Shown here: positions 51,961 through 60,331 of the stretch, piece by piece | Position numbering within the stretch: the stretch's first letter is position 1 | Layout: each line of letters opens with the position of its first letter | Assembly: GCF_001815985.1 (NCBI RefSeq) | Contig: NZ_KV823534.1 | Coordinates: forward strand, 33,533 to 97,532 | Direction: 5' to 3' | Origin: Corynebacterium sp. HMSC27B11 | GTDB taxonomy: Bacteria; Actinomycetota; Actinomycetes; Mycobacteriales; Mycobacteriaceae | Length of the DNA: 64,000 bases | Position numbers and translations under genes: made by a program | Notes under the pieces: generated by a model | Databases searched by the model: none | Told to the model about the DNA's origin: nothing | The model's input: the letters and a program-made list of their open reading frames with translations, nothing else

Positions 51961-53136
51961 TTAGCCGTTGCGCAGATTTTTGATTGCTGCGCGTCCCGGC
52001 TTTTCCGCGTCGTCTACCTTCAGGTCCGCAGGGTCGATCGCGGCGTCCACCTCCCCGGCCTGCAGGGCTGGCACTGCCGCCGGGTCCGTCGCCAGCTTTT
52101 CCACCACATTGCGCCGCACCAGCGCGAGGGTAACCGGCCCCAGAGTCGCATCGTGCACACTGCTGCCCACCCGGCCGATGCGGCGGCCACCCGCAGTAAG
52201 ATCCGCGCCAACCTCCGGGAGCGCGTTCCGGGAGCCATCGAGGTGGAGCAGCACCAGAATGCGCGGCGGCTTGCCGAGATTCTGCACCCGGGAGACGGTC
52301 TCCTGCCCGCGGTAGCAGCCCTTATTCAGGTGCACCGCATGCGCCGTCGGGCCCTCGCTCTCCTGGGCTAGCTGGGTCGCGCCATGGGCGTTCTCGCCCA
52401 GGTACCAGGGAACCTCGTGGGGGATGGTCTTCTCGTCCGTGTCCTCGCCGATCACCGGCTGACGTGCGGCGATGCGCCAGGCGGTGTAGGCCATCAGGCC
52501 GGTTGGAGCGTAGCCGAGCTCACCGGTGGCGTGATCCCAGCTTCCGATCTGCGCATCAGCCGGCAGCCACACGTCGGTCACCGCGATCTCGCCCAACCGT
52601 CGGCTGCGCCAGGAGTGCGCATCCGGAAATGCTCCATCCGGGGTGGCTCCGCGGCCCGCGCGGTCATCCTCCGCCGAATCTTGCGCACCGGCCTTCTCCA
52701 GGACGGCCATCTGCACCAGGTTCAGGCGCTCGACCTCAACCTTTGCCCAGAAGATCATGCGGCTGAGGTAGGTCTCCAGTCCCTCGGCCTGCTCAGCTGC
52801 GACGTCCAGCAGGATGCCGTCCTCCAAGGCAGCGACCCCGAATTGGTATTCCACGTGGCCCTGCACGTCCAGGATGAGACCAAAGGTGGCCTGACCAGGC
52901 TGGATGGCGTTGATCTTCTGGCTGATCAGGTCGTTGAGCCAGGTCTTGGCTTCCTCACCGTGGACCCACAGGGCGACGCGGTCGAAGCGGTCGATGAGGC
53001 CGGTCGCGCCATCTTCGACGGCGTTCTGTTCGCCAAGGGGGTTCCCGTAGTGCCAGGCGACGGGGTAGGTCTTGTCCTCATTGGTCGCGCTGGCGCCGGG
53101 GACGTGGCTCAACAGGGGAGAGCTGGGGGTGGTCAT
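51961..53136 (-). CDS. ygfZ: YgfZ/GcvT-domain folate-binding protein
   Basis: 391-aa protein with the GcvT-like fold. The YgfZ signature KGCYRGQE (HLNKGCYRGQETVSRVQ) is present near residue 275, and the N-terminal half has LWVHGEEAKTWLNDLISQKI. In bacteria YgfZ acts with folate in Fe-S enzyme repair or assembly. It has a small Asp/Ala-rich insert near residue 160 and a variable C-terminal end. It is divergent from pabC. Expected Rv0811c-like place. Confidence 0.86.
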   Translation of the reverse strand: MTTPSSPLLSHVPGASATNEDKTYPVAWHYGNPLGEQNAVEDGATGLIDRFDRVALWVHGEEAKTWLNDLISQKINAIQPGQATFGLILDVQGHVEYQFGVAALEDGILLDVAAEQAEGLETYLSRMIFWAKVEVERLNLVQMAVLEKAGAQDSAEDDRAGRGATPDGAFPDAHSWRSRRLGEIAVTDVWLPADAQIGSWDHATGELGYAPTGLMAYTAWRIAARQPVIGEDTDEKTIPHEVPWYLGENAHGATQLAQESEGPTAHAVHLNKGCYRGQETVSRVQNLGKPPRILVLLHLDGSRNALPEVGADLTAGGRRIGRVGSSVHDATLGPVTLALVRRNVVEKLATDPAAVPALQAGEVDAAIDPADLKVDDAEKPGRAAIKNLRNG

Positions 53137-53321
53137 GAAGGGAAAACAACCTTTCTGCGCTCGTTAGTTACCCCGATGCTAGTAGGGAATCGCCACGGCG
53201 ATCGACCAGGGCATATTCTTAAGATGCATCCCGGCTTTAGCCCCGCGCCCCCGCGCGTGCTTCCTTCGGTGCGAAAGGGGCTAGCCGGTTGCTGAGGTGG
53301 CTTGACGAAAAAGGAGTAGCT

Positions 53322-54212
53322 ATGGCGATTGTCATTGATGTTCTCGGCGCCACGAAGCCCCGCATCTGGGACGCTGAGCAGCCGTTCCTCTATGCCGACG
53401 ACCTCGCGGCAATCCGCGGGGATGGCGTCTTCGAAACCCTGATCCTGCGCGAGGACGTGGTGCGCAACATGGACCGGCACGCCTCCCGTTTCCAGTCGAG
53501 CGCGGCGATGCTGGAGCTGCCGGAGCCGGATATTCAGCGCTGGACTGCAGCCACCGAGCTGGCGGTCAGCGAGTTCGCTCGCGTCTACCCGGAGCAGCAC
53601 GAAGCGGCGCTGCGCTGGGTCTACTCGCGCGGTCGCGAGTCGGGCGGTGAACCCACCGGGTGGATCACGGTGACCCCGGTGGGCGAGGCGCAGCTCAAAG
53701 CCCGCCGCGAGGGCGTCAGCGTCATGACCGCCGAACGCGGCTTCAGCCTCGATATTTCGGATCGCTCGCCGTGGGCACTGATCGGCGCGAAGACTCTCTC
53801 TTATGCCGCGAACATGGCAGCATTACGCGCGGCGAAGAAGGCCGGCTTCGACGACGTCATCTTCTTCAGCGAAGAAGGCACCGTCCTGGAAGGGCCGACG
53901 AGCAGCGTGATCATCGCCCGCGAGTCCGAGGGCGGCGGTAAACCACAGCTGCTGACTCCCTGCCCGCACACCGGGATCCTCCCGGGCACGTCGCAGGCTG
54001 CGGTATTCCGGCTCGCCGCGGAGCGCGGCTGGCCGGTGGCTGAAGAGCAGCTCACCGATGAGGACCTGCGCACCGCAGCGGGGGTGTGGCTGGTGTCCTC
54101 GGTGCGGATTCAGGCGCGCGTCACGGCCATCGACGGCCAGCCCATGCCACGGCCGGCCTTCGCCGATGAGCTCGAGGCCCTGATCGCGGAGGCTGTCACC
54201 GCGCAGGCCTAG
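53322..54212 (+). CDS. pabC: Aminodeoxychorismate lyase / class IV aminotransferase
   Basis: 296-aa PLP enzyme of fold type IV. LYADDLAAIRGDGVFETLILRE near the start, the PLP Lys in LIGAKTLSYAANMAALRAAKKAGFDDVIF, EGTVLEGPTSSVIIA, and TPCPHTGILPGTSQAAVF. These are the branched-chain aminotransferase/PabC motifs, and gene order (Rv0812-like) supports aminodeoxychorismate lyase for folate. D-amino-acid or branched-chain aminotransferase activity cannot be excluded. AAGGAG precedes the ATG at 53322. Confidence 0.88.
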   Translation: MAIVIDVLGATKPRIWDAEQPFLYADDLAAIRGDGVFETLILREDVVRNMDRHASRFQSSAAMLELPEPDIQRWTAATELAVSEFARVYPEQHEAALRWVYSRGRESGGEPTGWITVTPVGEAQLKARREGVSVMTAERGFSLDISDRSPWALIGAKTLSYAANMAALRAAKKAGFDDVIFFSEEGTVLEGPTSSVIIARESEGGGKPQLLTPCPHTGILPGTSQAAVFRLAAERGWPVAEEQLTDEDLRTAAGVWLVSSVRIQARVTAIDGQPMPRPAFADELEALIAEAVTAQA

Positions 54213-54224
54213 CTAGGCACAGAG

Positions 54225-54989
54225 CTAGCCGCGCACTCGCTTGAGCTGCGCGGACATCCACGGCACCATCTCGCCGTCGATGAGGCGCTCGTCGACCCAG
54301 CCCAGGTCGTTGTTCGGCATGAGACCGTAGAGGCGCTTGCCAGGGCCCAGGGCGCTCGGGCCGGTCTCGGTGGCCAGGGTGGAGGCGCTCTCCAGCTGCC
54401 AGGCGCGCTCGGTGAGCGGCTTGCCGTACATCAGCTCGATCATGCCGTCGGAGTGGGCGATGAGCAGCTCGATGTTGTCGTCGTTGTCGATGCGCCAGAA
54501 GCCGGCCTCGCGGCGCAGCAGCTCGCCGACCTCCGGCTCGCCCGCAGACTCAGCGCTAGCCTCGCTGGCTTCCGCCGCAGCATCGCTCTCTGCCTCAGCG
54601 CCCTCCTCGGCGGGCGGGTTGATCTTCCAGGTGCGGGACTCGAAGCCCAGGCGGTTCTCGCCATCGTGGAAGATGCTCAGCTGCTGGCCGAAGGTGAACT
54701 CCTCCTCGCCCGGGTGCGCAGCCTGGCCCTGGCCGCGCCACACACCGACCAGCGGCAGGAGTGCGAGCAGGCCGTCGTGCAGGTTCGGGCCGAAGCGCAG
54801 GTTGGCGGTGTCCTCCGGGATCGGCAGGTCGCCGAAGACCGGCAGGTTCTTATCCGCCGTGCTCTTCGACTGCTCGGCGGCGAGGTTCACGGCCTGGTTG
54901 CCGTCCAGCTTCGGGCCGGAGTTGGTGCTTTCTGCCGGGGTGTTGGCACCCTGGTCAGGAGACTGATTATTAGCCTTATCGGAACTCAT
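54225..54989 (-). CDS. Nitrobindin-like heme-binding protein (UPF0678)
   Basis: 254-aa fatty-acid-binding-protein-like fold. LLALLPLVGVWRGQGQAAHPG carries the nitrobindin G-x-W-x-G-x-G motif, followed by FTFGQQLSIFHDGENRLGFESRTW. A disordered N-terminal extension of about 70 residues and a Glu/Ala-rich insert near 155-175 are unusual. The heme-ligand His is expected near the C-terminus but is not certain in this sequence. Matches the Rv0813c position. ATG at 54989. Confidence 0.83.
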   Translation of the reverse strand: MSSDKANNQSPDQGANTPAESTNSGPKLDGNQAVNLAAEQSKSTADKNLPVFGDLPIPEDTANLRFGPNLHDGLLALLPLVGVWRGQGQAAHPGEEEFTFGQQLSIFHDGENRLGFESRTWKINPPAEEGAEAESDAAAEASEASAESAGEPEVGELLRREAGFWRIDNDDNIELLIAHSDGMIELMYGKPLTERAWQLESASTLATETGPSALGPGKRLYGLMPNNDLGWVDERLIDGEMVPWMSAQLKRVRG

Positions 54990-54999
54990 GGCCTCCACT

Positions 55000-55860
55000 C
55001 TATAGGGACGGCCGTTGCTCTTCCGTGAGGGGACGGGTCGGAGGGGTGAGATCCCCGATGCTGACGGTGGTGTAGTAGTCCTCCGCCTCGATGAACACCG
55101 AGCCCCCTCCCACGTAGACGCGCATCGGGATCCCGGGGAAGGGGATGGAGTCCTTCTCGATCTTCAGTCGGAAGCCGTCCATCAGCGCCGCGGTGGTCGC
55201 CTCGTCCAGCTGATCAGCGGGGACGATCTCCGCGCCCTCCTTCTTGTTCACCGGTCCCTCGATGACGGTGACGGGGCGCAGGTAGACGTCGCCGCGCTTG
55301 ATGCGGACCTTCATCTCGACGATCGCGGGGGCACGGAAACCCTTCGGGGTGCCGCGGAAGATCGCTTCGGTTTCCCACCCGCCGCGCGGGGAGATGTCTG
55401 CCTTATTCGAGACGTCCAGGTCAGGTATGCCCATCAGCTTTCCCAGGGGGACGACGCCCAGCTGGAGGCGGTGGAAGACCTTGCGCGCAGGAGCGTCGTG
55501 AATATCGCCCGTGAAGATCTGGGAGGCATTGACGTCGACGTACTGGGCGGAGGAGTGGACGGTGACGTCGCCGAATCCGGCGATGGGGACGTCCTTGGCG
55601 GTGACGGTGACGGCCTCCAGCTCCTTGGTGAGAGCCTGGGTGACGTAGGGGAATCCCGCGAGCATGACCTCCGGCGGCTTGGGCAGGTGCGAGCCCTCGT
55701 AGAGCTGCTGGGAGATCTTCGCCTCCGTGCGGGCGGCGATGAGGGAGTCCGTGAGCATGAGCGCGAGGAACGCGACCAGAAGACCGGCGAGAACCTTCCA
55801 CAGGCGGCGCCGGGGGCGCGGTGCCGGGGAGATATCAGCCGAAATCTGCGGGTTTGCCAT
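55000..55860 (-). CDS. LmeA-like DUF2993 protein
   Basis: 286-aa protein with a short cytoplasmic N-terminus, one membrane or signal helix (RRRLWKVLAGLLVAFLALMLTDSLIAART, about 15-45), and an extracytoplasmic DUF2993 domain (GFPYVTQALTKELEAVTVTAKDVPIAGFGDVTVHSSAQYV). Mycobacterial LmeA (Rv0817c) of this family acts in lipomannan mannose elongation. ATG at 55860. It ends 10 bases before the nitrobindin-like start, so the two may be co-transcribed. Confidence 0.82.
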   Translation of the reverse strand: MANPQISADISPAPRPRRRLWKVLAGLLVAFLALMLTDSLIAARTEAKISQQLYEGSHLPKPPEVMLAGFPYVTQALTKELEAVTVTAKDVPIAGFGDVTVHSSAQYVDVNASQIFTGDIHDAPARKVFHRLQLGVVPLGKLMGIPDLDVSNKADISPRGGWETEAIFRGTPKGFRAPAIVEMKVRIKRGDVYLRPVTVIEGPVNKKEGAEIVPADQLDEATTAALMDGFRLKIEKDSIPFPGIPMRVYVGGGSVFIEAEDYYTTVSIGDLTPPTRPLTEEQRPSL

Positions 55861-56008
55861 GAAGAACATTATGGCGCATCGATGGGCGCGGGCCATACCC
55901 GATCCGCGGCGGCGGGGTATCGATGGCGAAATCCGATGTCTGGGTGCTTGCGTAGGGTGGATAGAACACCAAGCGAGATGAACCAGAATTTTTCCGGGAG
56001 CGAGTTTT

Positions 56009-57028
56009 ATGACCTGCACTTTCCACGCCTACGAGCAGCTTCACGCTCAGCCGGAGGTGGTCGCCGCAGTACACACCCTGCTCCGGGAGGTTGAACAGGC
56101 CGACGGGGTGGCTGCGCTGGGCGAGGCCTTCCTCAAGGGCATCGATGGGGACCACGGGCACCAGCACATCGTGGCCATGACCGACGAGCGTGTGGTGGGC
56201 GTCCTGGCGCTGGACGGCGCCGTGACCGCCAGTGTGAGCGGGGAGAACCCGACCGCAGAGCTAGCCGTCACGCCCGATGTTCGTCGCCAGGGGGTAGCCC
56301 GTGGCATGCTCGCGGCGGCGCGCGAAGACCTGGGGCTGACTGGCCCCCTGGATACGTGGGCGCACGGGGATTTGGCACCGGCTCGTGCGATGGCCGAGGC
56401 AGCGAATGCCCGCCGCACCCGTGAGCTGCACAAGATGGCGGTCGACGCCTCCCCAGGCAGCGACCGCGGCGAGCAGTTCCGCGCCGGGGCAAAAGATGCC
56501 GCCTCGAAGGTCGAATCCCAGGGGCTGACGGTGCTGACCTACCCCGAGGCCGTCGAGCGCTTCGGAGAGGAGCTCGTGGACGAGGAATGGGTCCGCGTGA
56601 ACAACGAGGCCTTCGCCTGGCACCCGGAGCAAGGCGGCTGGGATATCGATCAGCTGCGCAGCGCCCGTGACACAGCGTGGTTCGAGCCCAACGGCGTGCT
56701 GATGGTCTGGTCCTGCGGGGAGGACGAGGACGCCGCCGGGCCGCGGTGCGCCGGCTTCCACTGGACGAAAATCCCCACCGAGGAGCAGGAGAAGCCTGAG
56801 GGCGAGCGCGCTGGGGAGGTCTATGTGGTCTGCCTCGCCGACGAAGCCCGGGGCAAGGGGCTGGGACCCGCGATCACGATGCTCGGCATCGGCGAGCTGA
56901 TGAAGCGAGGCGTGGGAACCGTCGAACTCTACGTCGAGGGCGATAACGGCCCGGCGGTAGCGACCTACGAGGGCCTGGGCTTCGGGATCGTCCACACCGA
57001 TGTGGTTTATCGTGGAGAATTAAATTAA
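56009..57028 (+). CDS. mshD: Mycothiol synthase (acetyl-CoA:Cys-GlcN-Ins acetyltransferase)
   Basis: Last step of mycothiol synthesis. The 339-aa product has two tandem GNAT domains: first LAVTPDVRRQGVARGMLAAAREDLG, second VVCLADEARGKGLGPAITMLGIGELMKRGVGTVELYVEGDN, ending FGIVHTDVVYR. The domain linker contains WVRVNNEAFAWHPEQGGWD, a mark of MshD. The ATG at 56009 is used. It fits the Rv0819-like position before pstS and is a good marker of the Actinobacteria. Confidence 0.93.
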   Translation: MTCTFHAYEQLHAQPEVVAAVHTLLREVEQADGVAALGEAFLKGIDGDHGHQHIVAMTDERVVGVLALDGAVTASVSGENPTAELAVTPDVRRQGVARGMLAAAREDLGLTGPLDTWAHGDLAPARAMAEAANARRTRELHKMAVDASPGSDRGEQFRAGAKDAASKVESQGLTVLTYPEAVERFGEELVDEEWVRVNNEAFAWHPEQGGWDIDQLRSARDTAWFEPNGVLMVWSCGEDEDAAGPRCAGFHWTKIPTEEQEKPEGERAGEVYVVCLADEARGKGLGPAITMLGIGELMKRGVGTVELYVEGDNGPAVATYEGLGFGIVHTDVVYRGELN

Positions 57029-57080
57029 TTCCCAGCCCCGCAGTTATGTTGCGGATTCTCAGTGAAAGGCTGCCTCGAAG

Positions 57081-58232
57081 ATGTTGAAGAACAAGCCATT
57101 GATCGCCGCACCGGGTTCGCGACGCACCACGGCCGCGTTGGCCACCCTGCTGGCCGGTGGGCTCGCCTTGACCGCCTGCTCCGGTAGTGACGCCCCGCAG
57201 ACGGAGTCCGGTGACTCCACCACCGCCGCGGTAGAAAATCCGTACCCGATGGCGGACGTCTCGGGCACGGTGCGTGGCGCGGGGGCGACGTCCCAAAGAA
57301 TGTTCATCGAGGACACGGTGGGACCAGCGCTGCACCCTGACGGGATTGAGCTGGAATACCAGGCCACGGGCTCGGCCAAGGGGAAGGCGGCCTTTGTTGG
57401 CAAGCAGGCGGATTTTGCGAGCACCGACGTGCCACTGAGCGAGCGCGCGACGAAGGATGCGCAGCAGCGCTGTGAAGGCAACACCGCCTGGCACATCCCG
57501 ATGGTGCTGAGCCCCGTGGCAGTGGCCTACCGGCTGGATGGCGTGGACCAGGAGATCAACCTGCCCGCGCGCGTCGTGGCGAGCATCTTCGCAGGCAACG
57601 TCACGCACTGGGATGACCCCCGGATCGCGAAGGCTAACGAGGGAGTGAAACTGCCGAAAACCCCGATCAAGGTGGTGTACCGCGGCGACCAGTCCGGCAC
57701 CTCCGAGATCTTCCAGCGCTTCCTCGCAGCGGCAACCGATGGGGCCTGGAAGCCGCAGGGGCCGTCCTTCCCAACCGGCGTGGGCCTGGGCGCGAACGGC
57801 TCGGCTGGGGTGGCCGACCAGGCTGCCTCGGAAAACGGTTCCATCACCTACACGGCCACGCCGTTCACCAAGCCTGCCCCGCAGCTGAAGGCCGCGAAGG
57901 TCGACTTCGGCTTTGGCCCGGTGGCACCGTCCTCCACGTCCGTCACCGAGGCGCTCAAGGGCGTGAAGTACCAGGGCAACGGAAAGAACATGATCGTGGA
58001 CGCCGACTCCCTGTTCGCCGATGCTGCGGAGGGCACCTACCCGCTGACGCTGACCACCTACGAGGTCGTCTGCTCCAAGGGCTATGGGGAGGAGACCCGC
58101 GACAAGGTGACAAACGTGCTGTACACGATGCTGGCCAACCAGCAGGGCGACTACGCGGATAAGGGCTACGTCCCGCTGACCGGTGAGATGAAGACCAAGG
58201 TGGAAGAGGCAATCGGCGCGATCGGGGTCTAG
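57081..58232 (+). CDS. pstS: Phosphate-binding lipoprotein PstS
   Basis: 383-aa lipoprotein (lipobox LTACSG near residue 33) that captures phosphate for the Pst importer. GTVRGAGATSQRMFIEDTV, YQATGSAKGKAAFVGKQADFASTDVPLSE, VYRGDQSGTSEIFQRFL and NGSAGVADQAASENGSITY match the ligand-binding regions. A gluconokinase-like gene follows instead of pstCAB, so its transporter partners must lie elsewhere. Probably phosphate-regulated; no operator was recognised. Confidence 0.93.
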   Translation: MLKNKPLIAAPGSRRTTAALATLLAGGLALTACSGSDAPQTESGDSTTAAVENPYPMADVSGTVRGAGATSQRMFIEDTVGPALHPDGIELEYQATGSAKGKAAFVGKQADFASTDVPLSERATKDAQQRCEGNTAWHIPMVLSPVAVAYRLDGVDQEINLPARVVASIFAGNVTHWDDPRIAKANEGVKLPKTPIKVVYRGDQSGTSEIFQRFLAAATDGAWKPQGPSFPTGVGLGANGSAGVADQAASENGSITYTATPFTKPAPQLKAAKVDFGFGPVAPSSTSVTEALKGVKYQGNGKNMIVDADSLFADAAEGTYPLTLTTYEVVCSKGYGEETRDKVTNVLYTMLANQQGDYADKGYVPLTGEMKTKVEEAIGAIGV

Positions 58233-58277
58233 GGCTTCGGCTCGCGGATTCCGTGGGTGAGTTGGACCGTTCTAAGG

Positions 58278-58283
58278 CATAAT
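58278..58283 (+). promoter_or_regulatory. -10 element of the gluconokinase-like gene
   Basis: CATAAT ends seven bases before the ATG at 58291, another leaderless arrangement. TGAGG between could also act as a weak ribosome-binding site. Confidence 0.45.
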
Positions 58284-58290
58284 TGAGGTT

Positions 58291-58848
58291 ATGACGCAGC
58301 CCACCCAGGACAAGCCACAAAACCCCATTCACCTCGTGATCATGGGGGTCAGTGGTTCCGGTAAAACCACTCTGGCCCGGATCATCGGGGAGCGCACGGG
58401 TCGGCCCGTGCTGGAGGCAGATGATCTCCACCCGGCGGAGAACCTCGCCATTCTGGATCGCGGTGAGGTCCCCAGCAAGGCGAAGTACGTCAACTGGCTG
58501 GAGAGCGTGCGCGACTGGATGAGTGAGCACGGCCGCGCCGGGGACTCCACCGTGGTTGCTTGTCCGGCGCTGACCCGGGCTCACCGCGAGGTGCTCAACG
58601 AGGCGGAGGGTATCACATTCTTCGTGCACCTCTACGGCACCTTCGATGTGCTCTCGGAGCGCATGAGCCACCGCATCGGCCGCGATATGCCGCAGGAGCT
58701 TCTGGTGGCGCAGCTGGAGCTGTTGGAGCGCCTCCACTCCGACGAGCTGGGGATCCAGCTGGACGTGACCCGCAAGCCGGAAGACCTCGTGGACGATGCC
58801 CTGGCAGCCGCCAAGTTTGCGGAGACTGCTTACGGCAGCGAGTCCTAG
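58291..58848 (+). CDS. gntK: Gluconokinase-like P-loop kinase
   Basis: 185-aa cytoplasmic kinase. P-loop GVSGSGKTTLA near residue 18, EADDLHPAENL, VVACPALTRAHREVL, and FVHLYGTFDVLSERMSHR with DMPQELLVAQLELLERL. These match gluconate kinase GntK, although the usual HFMP-type motif is RDMP and the D-D-R-x-PWL segment is SKAKYVNWL. Gluconate as substrate is likely but the differences leave doubt. A strong terminator follows. Confidence 0.8.
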   Translation: MTQPTQDKPQNPIHLVIMGVSGSGKTTLARIIGERTGRPVLEADDLHPAENLAILDRGEVPSKAKYVNWLESVRDWMSEHGRAGDSTVVACPALTRAHREVLNEAEGITFFVHLYGTFDVLSERMSHRIGRDMPQELLVAQLELLERLHSDELGIQLDVTRKPEDLVDDALAAAKFAETAYGSES

Positions 58849-58861
58849 AACGCCCAGAACG

Positions 58862-58898
58862 AAGCGGGGCCTTCGTGTCGACGAAGGCCCCGCTTTAT
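58862..58898. terminator. Strong bidirectional terminator
   Basis: A perfect 15-bp stem (58862-58876 with 58881-58895) with loop GTCG, T after it on the plus side (TTTAT) and AAG-rich sequence on the other. It serves the gluconokinase-like gene and dus, which converge. Confidence 0.85.
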
Positions 58899-58918
58899 GC
58901 TGCTGATCGGCTGATGGA

Positions 58919-60097
58919 CTAGCCACCGCTGTTCTCGATATCGGCACCCACCGGCACGGTCTCGTCCTCAGGGTCGTTGAGCCAGCCATCCGGCAGCTGC
59001 ACCTTCGCGGGGGAACCCTGGCGACCGCGCGCGCCGTCGGCGTCGTTGGCGAGAGCATCCGAGTCCCAGATGGGATCGAGTACCTCGCGCAGCTCGGCCA
59101 GGGAGCTGACCTTCGAGAGGCTGCGGCGTAGGTCGCCGCCGGCGGGGAAGCCACGCATGTACCAGGTCATGTGCTTGCGCAGGTCGCGGCAGGCGCGATC
59201 CTCGCCGTCGTGCTCGGCGAGGAGCTCAGCGTGCCGCATGATGATGCGCGCCACCTCGCCCAGGGGTGGCTCAGCTGGCACCGGCAGGCCGCGCAGCTCG
59301 GCGGAGAGCTCGGCAAAGAGCCACGGCCGGCCCAGGCAGCCACGGCCCACGACCACGCCGTCGCAGCCGGTCTGCTCCATCATTGCGCGGGCGTCGGTGG
59401 CCTTGAAAATATCGCCGTTGCCGAGCACCGGCACGCGGCCGTCCATGTGCTCCACGAGGCGGGCGATCTCGCTCCAGTCGGCGTCGCCGGCATAACGCTG
59501 CGCGGCGGTGCGTCCGTGGAGGGCTACGGCGGCGGCACCCTCGTCGGCAGCGATGCGTCCGGCGTCGAGGTGGGTGCGGTGCTCGTCGTCGATGCCGATG
59601 CGCATCTTCACGGTGACGGGGATGTCCGTCCCCTCCGTGGCTTTGACGGCGGCGGCGACGATATTGCCGAAGAGGCGCCGCTTGTAGGGCAGGGCCGCGC
59701 CACCGCCACGGCGGGTGACCTTGGGCATGGGGCAGCCGAAGTTCATATCGATGTGGTCAGCCATGTTCTCATCGACGATCATCTTGGCTGCTTCGTAGGT
59801 GTACTTCGGGTCGGTGGTGTACAGCTGCAGGCTGCGGGGGTCTTCGTCCGGCGCGAAGGTGGTCATGTGAAGCGTTTTGGGGTTGCGCTCCACGAGCGCG
59901 CGGGCGGTCACCATCTCGCAGACGTAGAGGCCCGCAACGGAGCCCATCCGCTCCCGCTCCTGCTCGCGGCAGAGGGTGCGGAAGGCCACGTTCGTCACGC
60001 CTGCCATTGGGGCGAGGACGACGGGGCTGTCGAGCTTCAGCGTTCCGATGCTGAGGCCCTGCTGCTTGGTTTCGATGCTGCTAGTCACGGTGACCAT
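58919..60097 (-). CDS. dusB: tRNA-dihydrouridine synthase
   Basis: 392-aa flavoprotein that reduces uridines in the tRNA D-loop. LDSPVVLAPMAGVTNVAFRTLC, QLYTTDPKYTYEAAKMI, HIDMNFGCPMPKVTRRGGGAALPYKR (active-site Cys in NFGCP), VTVKMRIGIDDEHRTHLD, VALHGRTAAQRYAG, VLGNGDIFKATDA and GVVVGRGCLGRPWLF. The start is taken at M near 60097; a downstream GTG is also possible. C-terminal 60 residues are variable. Divergent from the CoA-transferase gene. Confidence 0.93.
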   Translation of the reverse strand: MVTVTSSIETKQQGLSIGTLKLDSPVVLAPMAGVTNVAFRTLCREQERERMGSVAGLYVCEMVTARALVERNPKTLHMTTFAPDEDPRSLQLYTTDPKYTYEAAKMIVDENMADHIDMNFGCPMPKVTRRGGGAALPYKRRLFGNIVAAAVKATEGTDIPVTVKMRIGIDDEHRTHLDAGRIAADEGAAAVALHGRTAAQRYAGDADWSEIARLVEHMDGRVPVLGNGDIFKATDARAMMEQTGCDGVVVGRGCLGRPWLFAELSAELRGLPVPAEPPLGEVARIIMRHAELLAEHDGEDRACRDLRKHMTWYMRGFPAGGDLRRSLSKVSSLAELREVLDPIWDSDALANDADGARGRQGSPAKVQLPDGWLNDPEDETVPVGADIENSGG

Positions 60098-60206
60098 GTT
60101 CCCAGGCGGGGCGGGCTGCAGCAAAGTGCAGTTTGGATGGTGATGCACTGGCAGGGGCAGCGCGCTGGTGTTGGGGAACCGAAAAAGGGGGTAGTTAGCT
60201 ATACAA

Positions 60207-60225
60207 AAGTGTGTAGGTCACACTT
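60207..60225. promoter_or_regulatory. Inverted repeat upstream of the CoA-transferase gene
   Basis: AAGTGTG-TAGGT-CACACTT is a perfect 7-5-7 inverted repeat about 105 bases before the ATG. It resembles a CRP/GlxR site in its half TAGGTCACA, but the spacing between TGTG and CACA is 5 instead of 8, so that identity is not claimed. Confidence 0.45.
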
Positions 60226-60302
60226 CAGAATCGATTTATGTAGCATGGCGCCTATAGGCCAAGAGTTTTTGCCCACTCAGCAAAACAAACCATTATCGGT
60301 CG

Positions 60303-60326
60303 CTGTGGGCTGAACGCCACAGGAGG
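60303..60326 (+). promoter_or_regulatory. Hairpin next to the CoA-transferase ribosome-binding site
   Basis: CTGTGG (60303-60308) can pair with CCACAG (60317-60322); the AGGAGG site at 60321-60326 begins within the second arm. This may modulate translation of the gene starting at 60332. Confidence 0.35.
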
Positions 60327-60331
60327 AATAA

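Noticed and set aside
60207..60225. GlxR (CRP-type) site before actA
   Set aside because: Only one half fits; the distance between TGTG and CACA is 5 bases instead of 8.
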